Part shown: in pieces, positions 57,584 through 64,000 of the stretch
How the letters are laid out: every line of letters begins with the position of its first letter
How positions within the stretch are numbered: position 1 is the stretch's first letter
DNA from: Antitrichia curtipendula
Lineage: Eukaryota > Streptophyta > Bryopsida > Hypnales > Leucodontaceae
NCBI GenBank assembly: GCA_951230915.1
Contig: OX579635.1
Location: forward strand, 11,408,001 to 11,472,000
Length of the DNA stretch: 64,000 nt
Reading direction: 5' to 3'
Translations under genes and position numbers: made by a program
The notes under the pieces: model-generated
The model's database searches: none
What the model was told of the DNA's origin: nothing
What the model saw: the letters and a program-made list of their open reading frames with translations, nothing else

Positions 57584-57593
57584 AATGTCAAGT
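57584..57593 (+). promoter_or_regulatory. primer-binding position, candidate self-priming site
   Basis: AATGTCAAGT begins two bases after the LTR end, where the primer-binding site should lie. It does not look like the usual plant initiator-Met-tRNA site (TGGTATCAGAGC type). It is exactly complementary to ACTTGACATT inside the LTR. In Tf1/sushi elements the RNA's own 5' end anneals to this site and primes reverse transcription. Confidence 0.55.
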
Positions 57594-57715
57594 CATGCAA
57601 AGTCCATGCTCTAGTTCGGATTTCCACGTTGAAGGTGCATTGATGGCTTTGGACAACGGCCGTTACCATGAGAGATTTTGTAGGATTATTTAATTCGGAA
57701 CCCTAATCTCCTTCG

Positions 57716-58804
57716 ATGGATCAAGTACCACCGGTGATCCAACCGGGGGAAGAATTGATGCCAGATGGGATGGGGTCGGAGTGGGCGGCCTTCATCCAAC
57801 AACAAATCCAAAGTGTCTTCCAAGCCACACTTCCTCAATTGATACAAGAGATTTCAAGTCGAGCAGCGCAAGGACCACGACCGGTGGTCTCTCCCGTCTC
57901 CAATAGCGGAGGGGTGTTAGGAGGGAGGTGTGCGGAATCCAATGTGGAACTCAAAGAATCGAAGGTAGCGGAACCGGAAAAATTTTCCGGAAAGAAGGGA
58001 AATGAAGTTTACCGGTGGTTTGCACAACTCCGTCTTGTATTTCGAGGTAAACCGCGCACTTATAGCTCTGATGCAGATAAGGTAGCTTATGCGCTTTTGT
58101 ATATGACTGGAGCAGCACAAAATTGGGCTATGCCTCTTCTCCAAGCTTTGGACGAGGAGCGTGATCACGAGTTATTGGGCGATTACCAAGCTTTTCGGGA
58201 GTCCGTGATTTCCGTATATGGGGATATTGACTGTCGGAGCAATGCGGAGGATCGCATTGGGAAGCTTCGACAAACTGGGTCAATCGCGAATTATATTTCT
58301 ATGTTTAATGAATGCGCGGCGCTACTCGATTGGAATGAATCCAGTTTGGTAGCTCGCTTTCGTGGAGGACTCAAGGATGAGATTTTGGATTCGGTGGCGA
58401 CGGCGGAGACTCAACCACGCCGGCTACAAGATTGGATGGCAATGTCATCCCGAATCGATGAGAGATTATGGGGTCGGCGTCAAAACCGCCGTTCACCTTT
58501 TGAGACTTCAAGTTTCCGCTCTTCAACAACTTTGCCACGAGATGCACTGGGGAAGGTACAATCTAACTCGAATACCTCCGGGCCGGTGCCGACGGAGCTT
58601 GGAGCGGTGCGTACTCCTTCTACAGCCTTGGCAAAAACGGCGGTGGAACGGCAAGAATATCAACGCCAAGGACGTTGTTGGGGTTGCGGTGGAGTAGGTC
58701 ATATTCGATCGCGTTGCCCCACGAATCCCTCAAAGCCCTTGTCGATCTCTGCCACCATTGAAGCGGAAGGCACCTCTTCGGGAAAAGAGAAAGCCCGGGA
58801 CTGA
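57716..58804 (+). CDS. gag: chromovirus Gag (362 aa)
   Basis: Forms the virus-like particle and packages the RNA. The capsid-type region (about residues 85-245) has the usual gag signature: KFSGKKGNEVYRWFAQLR, YMTGAAQNWAMPLLQAL, then FRESVISVYGDI and LRQTGSIANYISMFNECA. A CCHC zinc knuckle, CWGCGGVGHIRSRC, is at about residues 321-334. The start is the first ATG after the leader. The TGA stop at 58802 lies inside the overlap with pol. Confidence 0.93.
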   Translation: MDQVPPVIQPGEELMPDGMGSEWAAFIQQQIQSVFQATLPQLIQEISSRAAQGPRPVVSPVSNSGGVLGGRCAESNVELKESKVAEPEKFSGKKGNEVYRWFAQLRLVFRGKPRTYSSDADKVAYALLYMTGAAQNWAMPLLQALDEERDHELLGDYQAFRESVISVYGDIDCRSNAEDRIGKLRQTGSIANYISMFNECAALLDWNESSLVARFRGGLKDEILDSVATAETQPRRLQDWMAMSSRIDERLWGRRQNRRSPFETSSFRSSTTLPRDALGKVQSNSNTSGPVPTELGAVRTPSTALAKTAVERQEYQRQGRCWGCGGVGHIRSRCPTNPSKPLSISATIEAEGTSSGKEKARD

Positions 58805-61800
58805 AGGAAAATTTTCAGTACCCGGGCACTGTGCAAACTGCCGCTGCCATCATCCACAAGACACCCACGCTGGACGCAACAAGGAAGGTGGGCAATATGG
58901 TGGAGCGGCCTCTTGAGTCGGCCGCTTGGGAGAATTTACAATGGAGTAACATATGGTCGAATACGGATGTCGAGATTTCGAAGGAGGTAAATTGCGGATT
59001 AGATCCGTTGTGCTTACGTGCCACTATTGACCCTAGTGCACATGTGACGTTGGATGCACAACTCAATTCCATCCCAGGTCTCACGTTAGTGGATTCGGGA
59101 GCCACAGGAATATTCATGCATCCCAAGTTTGCGGAACAATGTAATGCGGAGCTGCAACTAAAGCCGGTGCTGCGTGAAGTTAGGGTGATTGATGGCCGAA
59201 TGATCAGCTCCGGGCTTATAACCCACGAGGCTATTGTGGAGGTTATCATTGGAAATCATCGTGAAAGGTTGGTAGCAGATGTCACGAATACAGGCAAGTA
59301 TCCATGCATTTTAGGCATTCCATGGTTAATCCGTCATGACCCGACTATTCGGTGGTCTCAACGAAGTGTGGTATTTGATTCCCCATATTGTCAGGCTTGG
59401 TGCATGGGGCATGGGGTGCAAGGAGAAAAAGGAAATTGCAAAGCTATGGAGTGCCACGGAAGTTCCCAATTCATAAATTCGGAGGAGAATCCATTTGGAG
59501 GAAATTCCTCCAAGGCCGGGCCGGCATCCCAGCCTACCGGACCGGGGGATTCCAATCAAGGACGGAATTTTTTGGTGCGAGCTCAAGGACAACATGAGTT
59601 GAATTTCAAGGCAGAAAAACAACTTTCAAAATTAATTGCTCCAAAGCATGCATTGGTTTCTGAGGCAGCTTTTCGTCTTTCGGCAAAGGAGGCAGAAATT
59701 TATGCACTCGAGATTTCTGAGGTGGATACTCCACTATCTTCTTCTATTCCAGAAGAATATCATGATTTAAAAGCAGCTTTCAGTGAGGTGGCATCCAATG
59801 AGTTGCCAGCCCATAGGACTTGCGATATGAAGATTGAATTTAAAGAAGGACAAGAGCCCCGTAACACTGGGTTGCGGCCAATGTCCCCGGTGGAGTTGGA
59901 GGAGCTACGGAGGTATTTAGACGAGAATTTAGGCAAGGGCTGGATTCGAAGATCCAAGTCTCCTGTTTCAGCACCTATTGTGTTCGCTCGGAAAAAGGAC
60001 GGTTCAATTCGGGTTTGTATAGATTACCGGAATCTCAACAAGGTTACCGTGCGGAACCGCTATCCCCTACCCCTTATCCCAGAGCTCACTGACCGGTTGG
60101 TAGGGGCTACGATTTTCTCCAAATTGGACATTCGACAAGCCTATCATCGACTTCGTATGGTTGCGGGCCACGAATTCAAAACGGCTTTTAAAACGCGGTA
60201 TGGATTATTTGAATATTTAGTTATGCCGTTTGGGTTGACTAATGCCCCTGCACAATTTCAATCGTTAATGCAAGATATTTTTAAGGACCTTTTGGACATA
60301 TCTGTTGGTATATACTTGGATGACATCTTAATTTTTTCAAAGAATCTTGAAGAGCATCGGCAAGTGGTAAGGGACGTATTACAAAGATTACAGGAACATG
60401 GACTATATGCTAAAGAATCCAAATGTCAATTCCATCAGCATTCCGTTGAATTTTTGGGAATGATTGTCTCGGCTAAAGGACTTGAAATGTGTCCAGACAA
60501 GGTGCAAACTATTAAAGATTGGCCCGTTCCAACCTCGGTTAAGGAAATTCAAGCCTTCCTTGGATTTGCGAACTTTTACCGCCGGTTTATATGTGATTAT
60601 TCCAAGATTACCGTTCCTCTCACTATTCTAACTCAAAAGAACAAGCAATTTGAATGGGACCTACAAGCAAGTCAATCATTCATCGACCTACGATCAAGAT
60701 TTCTTCAAGCACCGGTACTACTCCATCCTGACTTTGCACGGCCTTTTATAGTTGAAACGGATGCGTCAGACATGGCAACAGGTGCAATTCTTTCGCAGCA
60801 CGGGGATGACGGTCACTTACATCCGTGTGCATACAGGAGTTCTAAAATGTCTCCCGCTGAACAGAACTACGACATTTATGACAAAGAACTCCTAAGTATT
60901 ATTTTAGCTTTCCAGGATTGGCGGATGTATTTAGAGGGGTCACCTCATCAAGTCCGTGTAATTTCGGATCATAAAAATTTGGAGTACTTTATGACTACGA
61001 AGCAATTAAATAGAAGACAAGCTCGATGGTCAGAATTCTTATCCGCGTTTGACTTTGATATCCAACATCGGCCGGGTTCATTAAATGGGCGTGCAGATGC
61101 CCTCTCAAGAAGGGTTGATCTCATGGAAGGCCGACATGAAGAGAATCGCCCCCTTCTACGTTTGGCATCATTGGAGGACTGTGACCCCGTTTGGAGCGAT
61201 GCTCAAATTCTAGAACAAATAAAATTATGCATTGACGAAGACCCCGCATTGCAACCACTATTGGCAATTCTAAAAGGGGGATTAAAAAAGAGCCCGCATG
61301 ACATCCGTCGACGGTTTCAAGAATATAACCTCACAGATGGAATTCTTCGGTTCAAAGACATGATATATGTGCCAAATGATGACGAACTTCGGCGACAAAT
61401 ATTGCGATCGAGGCATGACGCTCCCGCCGCGGGACATCAAGGCCGGGCTAAAACTTTAGAATTGGTGACTAGAATTTTTTATTGGCCTACTGTTCGTCGT
61501 TATGTGCATCAATATGTTGATGGGTGCGATTTGTGCCAGAGGTCAAAATCAACACGTCATCCTCGATATGGCCTACTACAACCAATTCCAGCCGCTCATG
61601 CTCCATGGAAGCGGGTTTCTACGGACTTCATCGTTAAACTATCCCAAAGCAAAGGGTATGACTCTATCCTAGTGGTTGTTGATAAGAATACTAAACTAGC
61701 TCATTTTGTACCTACAAAGGAGACCATTGACTCCAATGACACTGTATCGTTATATTTAAATAATGTATGGAAATATCATGGCATGCCGGAGGAAGTCATA

Positions 61801-62733
61801 TCAGACAGGGGCTCTGTTTTTGTGTCAAAATTTATGCGTAGACTATGTGAACTCCTTAAGATCCAGCCATCACCAACGACGGCTTTTCATCCCCAAGGGG
61901 ATGGCCAAACAGAGAGGGTGAATCAAGTAATTGAACAATTTCTTCGAATGTTCACGACAAAGCGTCAAGATAATTGGGCGGATCTATTGCCATTAGCCGA
62001 ATTTGCCTATAACAACGCCTGCCATTTGGCAACAGGGTTCTCTCCATTCTATGCCACGTACGGTTACCACCCGGCATTATCGTTTTCTATACCTACAACA
62101 TCCACTGTTCCAGCGGCCGAGGACCGGGTTCGACATCTACAACAAGTTCATGAGGAACTCAAAACTATGATTTTGATTGCGGAGGAACAAGCTAAGCGAA
62201 ATTACGACCGAGGGGTACAACTACAACCGACCTTTCAACCAGGTGACAAAGTCCTCTTGCGCCATGAAAATATTGCAACTACAGAGCCCTCTCATAAATT
62301 AGCTTCTAAGTTTCTTGGACCGTTTTCAATAATAGCTAAACTCTCCGATCTCGTTTACCGGTTAAAACTACCTAAGACATTGCGTATTCACAATGTTTTC
62401 CATGTTTCTCTACTTGAAAAATACCGTGAGGATACCATTCCCGGACGTCGCCGCATACCACCTCCGCCGATTATTACCCCAATTGGAGATGTGGAGTGGG
62501 AGGTGCACAAGGTTATTGATTCATGTTTATTCGGTCGTTGGAAAAAACTCCACTACTTGGTGTCATGGGAGGGCTATGGCCCGGAGAAGAATTCGTGGGA
62601 GCCGGCGGACAATCTTGAAAACGCACCGGAGGCGATTGCTGATTTTCATAAACTCCATCCAACGGCACCGGGGCCCCAACCTAGAAAGGGGGGTAATGTT
62701 ACGAACCCGTTCGTAACAAGGGAACGGTTGTAA
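58762..62733 (+). CDS. pol: chromovirus Pol: protease, RT, RNase H, integrase, chromodomain
   Basis: The frame opens at 58762, after a TGA at 58759, in the -1 frame relative to gag; the first ATG is only at 58897. Counting from 58831: protease LVDSGATG (D88), RT with VCIDYRNLNKVTVRNRYPLP and YLDD (495-498), RNase H beginning FIVETDAS (D644), the integrase zinc region GHQGRAKTLELV...CDLCQRS, the D,D-35-E triad in VSTDFIV (D932), ISDRGS (D992) and QTERVN (E1028), then a chromodomain from about 1220 (VIDSCLFGRWKKLHYLVSWE, GYGPEKNSWEP). The chromodomain is thought to target insertion to chosen chromatin. All motifs look intact. The frame runs 37 nt into the 3' LTR before stopping at 62731-62733. 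Confidence 0.95.
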   Translation, partial: SGRHLFGKRESPGLKENFQYPGTVQTAAAIIHKTPTLDATRKVGNMVERPLESAAWENLQWSNIWSNTDVEISKEVNCGLDPLCLRATIDPSAHVTLDAQLNSIPGLTLVDSGATGIFMHPKFAEQCNAELQLKPVLREVRVIDGRMISSGLITHEAIVEVIIGNHRERLVADVTNTGKYPCILGIPWLIRHDPTIRWSQRSVVFDSPYCQAWCMGHGVQGEKGNCKAMECHGSSQFINSEENPFGGNSSKAGPASQPTGPGDSNQGRNFLVRAQGQHELNFKAEKQLSKLIAPKHALVSEAAFRLSAKEAEIYALEISEVDTPLSSSIPEEYHDLKAAFSEVASNELPAHRTCDMKIEFKEGQEPRNTGLRPMSPVELEELRRYLDENLGKGWIRRSKSPVSAPIVFARKKDGSIRVCIDYRNLNKVTVRNRYPLPLIPELTDRLVGATIFSKLDIRQAYHRLRMVAGHEFKTAFKTRYGLFEYLVMPFGLTNAPAQFQSLMQDIFKDLLDISVGIYLDDILIFSKNLEEHRQVVRDVLQRLQEHGLYAKESKCQFHQHSVEFLGMIVSAKGLEMCPDKVQTIKDWPVPTSVKEIQAFLGFANFYRRFICDYSKITVPLTILTQKNKQFEWDLQASQSFIDLRSRFLQAPVLLHPDFARPFIVETDASDMATGAILSQHGDDGHLHPCAYRSSKMSPAEQNYDIYDKELLSIILAFQDWRMYLEGSPHQVRVISDHKNLEYFMTTKQLNRRQARWSEFLSAFDFDIQHRPGSLNGRADALSRRVDLMEGRHEENRPLLRLASLEDCDPVWSDAQILEQIKLCIDEDPALQPLLAILKGGLKKSPHDIRRRFQEYNLTDGILRFKDMIYVPNDDELRRQILRSRHDAPAAGHQGRAKTLELVTRIFYWPTVRRYVHQYVDGCDLCQRSKSTRHPRYGLLQPIPAAHAPWKRVSTDFIVKLSQSKGYDSILVVVDKNTKLAHFVPTKETIDSNDTVSLYLNNVWKYHGMPEEVISDRGSVFVSKFMRRLCELLKIQPSPTTAFHPQGDGQTERVNQVIEQFLRMFTTKRQDNWADLLPLAEFAYNNACHLATGFSPFYATYGYHPALSFSIPTTSTVPAAEDRVRHLQQVHEELKTMILIAEEQAKRNYDRGVQLQPTFQPGDKVLLRHENIATTEPSHKLASKFLGPFSIIAKLSDLVYRLKLPKTLRIHNVFHVSLLEKYREDTIPGRRRIPPPPIITPIGDVEWEVHKVIDSCLFGRWKKLHYLVSWEGYGPEKNSWEPADNLENAPEAIADFHKLHPTAPGPQPRKGGNVTNPFVTRERL
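58780..58786 (+). promoter_or_regulatory. candidate -1 frameshift heptamer GGGAAAA
   Basis: The heptamer lies in the 43-nt gag/pol overlap and is phased as G GGA AAA in the gag frame, the X XXY YYZ form needed for -1 slippage, which leads exactly into the pol frame. The gag stop is 15 nt downstream. No structure downstream was verified. Confidence 0.55.
62683..62693 (+). promoter_or_regulatory. polypurine tract
   Basis: AGAAAGGGGGG lies three bases before the 3' LTR, the expected place for plus-strand DNA priming. It overlaps the pol coding sequence (the KGG codons). Confidence 0.9.
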
Positions 62734-62953
62734 CGGTTAGGGTTAGTTGGCCTCTCCCTTCCCTTTAATAGTCAAGTGAGGAGGCTTGTTCCTCACTTGA
62801 CATTTTGTGTAATGAAGATAATATGATTTTGGATACAATGTGTAAGTGTGATTCTCATTGTCATTATTGTAACTTGGTGGTGATTTAGTGTTGGTTTGCT
62901 TTGAATGCAATCTAAGTAGAGCATCGACTTCTTGGTCAAGCCGATCCGTAACA
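62697..62953 (+). repeat. 3' LTR (257 bp)
   Basis: Same length and ends as the 5' LTR and one base different by eye. The first 37 nt also encode the last residues of Pol. Confidence 0.95.
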
Positions 62954-62958
62954 GATAA

Positions 62959-63599
62959 TTTGATGATGGCTTTCAACAAAAGTTATAAAATAAGATCCAT
63001 GGATAGATTGTTTGCCTCACTACCTACTATTTTTCTATAAAATCTGAAACCAAAAATTGAAAATTCCTTCTGAAATCGATTCTAGACAGAAATAGTTGTA
63101 ATTTTCACAAGATTTTTTTCTTGAAGTTCAAAATGTTAAATTCTAATCATGGTGATTTTTCTTGATTATTTTTTACTTATTTATTCAAGCCATGGTTGAA
63201 GGGCCATTCTTTGAATTAGAAAAGTGTCATTATGAAGTCAAACATACTTGTACCTATTGAATTGTAGAATAATTTGCAAAGACAAGCTCTAAAAATTTAT
63301 CCTATACATTTGTAAATGAATTAAAGCCAAGAATTTTCAAACATTTAGATGGATGAAAAAAAACAAATTTATATGTAAATGATACATGTTTGCATTCATG
63401 TGTTGTTCAAATTTTGGAACTTTGGAACTTTAAGGGTTAACACTTCCCAGTGAAAGAGCTTCAGCTGCTTGCCGGCTTCCTAGTGTGAAACCGTCCATAA
63501 TAAAGCCAGAAGGATGTTGTTCAGTAGCTTCACTGAGGCCTAATCTCTCGTCTCCCTGTGTGTCTGTGTCACCCGGTTTTACTCTGTGAGCTTTGTGGA
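62959..63599 (+). promoter_or_regulatory. AT-rich flank and promoter region of the ZNRD2-like gene
   Basis: 62959 to about 63420 is AT-rich with no frame. Composition becomes balanced from about 63440, probably the core promoter and short 5' leader of the next gene. The retrotransposon lies about 640 bp upstream of its start codon. Confidence 0.4.
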
Positions 63600-64000
63600 A
63601 TGGACGTGCTGGCCAGCCCCCCTGGGCCTGATCTTAGCTCGCTCATCGCCTCCAAGCTCTTGCAAGGCTGGACTCTGCTGGCCGACTGCTGCCCCGTCTG
63701 CCTCACTCCGCTCGTCCGCAATCGACAGAAACAAGTCTTCTGCGTCTCCTGCGCGCAATGGCTCTTGACCGAGGACCAGCTCGCCCTCAAACTGCAAGCG
63801 CAGCACGTCCACGACTCGCCCCCCGCCAGCCCTGCGAAGCCCCAAGTCTCTGCCACTGCCAATCACATGCGCGTGGCCAGCCAACGCGACGATGCCCCGA
63901 GTTCCGAAGAGCGCAGCCCTAAGCGCCAGGCTAATTCCAACGAATTGCTTTCCGGAGGTCTGCTCGTTACGCTAAGCCTCCTTGTAAATTGTGACTGTTA
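63600..64000 (+). CDS. ZNRD2/SSSCA1-family zinc-ribbon protein, 3'-truncated by the window edge
   Basis: From ATG 63600 the frame is open to the window end. Residues 9-51 match the family core: a short helix (DLSSLIASKLLQGWTLLADC), then the zinc ribbon with CPVC (C31, C34) and CVSC (C48, C51) around LTPLVRNRQKQVF. In animals this small protein (Sjogren syndrome/scleroderma autoantigen 1, p27) is linked to mitosis and tankyrase binding; its plant role is not established. After the ribbon comes AQWLLTEDQLALKLQAQ and a Pro/Ser/Ala-rich linker. Coding GC is clearly higher than in the flanks. The region after about 63955 (GGAG|GTCTGC) may already be intron, so the exon end is uncertain. Confidence 0.85.
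   Translation, partial: MDVLASPPGPDLSSLIASKLLQGWTLLADCCPVCLTPLVRNRQKQVFCVSCAQWLLTEDQLALKLQAQHVHDSPPASPAKPQVSATANHMRVASQRDDAPSSEERSPKRQANSNELLSGGLLVTLSLLVNCDC

Larger units (their letters stand above)
57326..62953 (+). mobile_element. complete Ty3/gypsy chromovirus (5,628 bp)
   Basis: Two 257-bp LTRs (57326-57582, 62697-62953) start TGTTAC and end GTAACA. By eye they differ at one base. A perfect 5-bp target duplication GATAA flanks the element (57321-57325, 62954-62958). Gag and Pol are open without stops or frameshifts, and all catalytic motifs are present. The order protease, RT, RNase H, integrase, chromodomain defines a chromovirus. The Gag and Pol wording resembles fungal chromoviruses (Tcn1/MAGGY-like) more than the usual CRM, Tekay, Reina or Galadriel plant lineages; Tcn1-like elements have been reported in mosses. 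The element is probably young and possibly still mobile. It is a plant genomic retrotransposon, without an envelope gene. Confidence 0.95.

Overview
The window reads as nuclear DNA of a land plant. It has short exons with GT-AG introns of about 90-1,000 bp, AT-rich intergenic DNA full of transposon remains, and plant gene families: an F-box/kelch protein, a PL1 pectate lyase, a double-AP2 transcription factor and a GPI-type PLC-X protein. The one intact LTR retrotransposon has a fungal-looking Gag-Pol with a chromodomain, a type known from mosses. A moss or other seedless plant is therefore my best guess; the species is not identified.

Layout. 1-7.5 kb is AT-rich and holds several MITEs, one degenerate gene fragment and two strong hairpins. 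7.5-15 kb holds two genes tail to tail: an F-box/kelch gene (+, four exons) and a secreted pectate lyase (-, three exons). 15-29 kb is repeat-rich, with an unrecognised coiled-coil/zinc-finger gene (19.4-20.7 kb), a second broken unrecognised gene (22.6-23.3 kb) and more MITEs. 29-37.5 kb holds a WRINKLED1/ADAP-like AP2 transcription factor with nine coding exons, one of them only 9 nt, behind a long leader region. 38-44 kb is very AT-rich and has a tRNA-derived SINE. 45-48.5 kb is an eight-exon PI-PLC X-domain gene, followed on the other strand by an intronless UXT-type prefoldin gene. 51.6-54 kb is a dead Tc1/mariner element whose inverted repeats are built from tandem units. 57.3-63 kb is a complete, very young Ty3/gypsy chromovirus. 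The window ends inside a ZNRD2/SSSCA1-like zinc-ribbon gene.

The host genes are separate transcription units with no evident shared pathway. The pectate lyase and PLC-X proteins are predicted to be secreted or cell-surface, the F-box and AP2 proteins regulatory, and UXT a chaperone. Much of the rest is mobile DNA. The most notable mechanism seen is in the chromovirus: a 10-nt complementarity between a hairpin in the LTR and the primer-binding position, which suggests self-primed reverse transcription of the Tf1 type, plus a correctly phased GGGAAAA heptamer in a 43-nt gag/pol overlap, which suggests -1 frameshifting.
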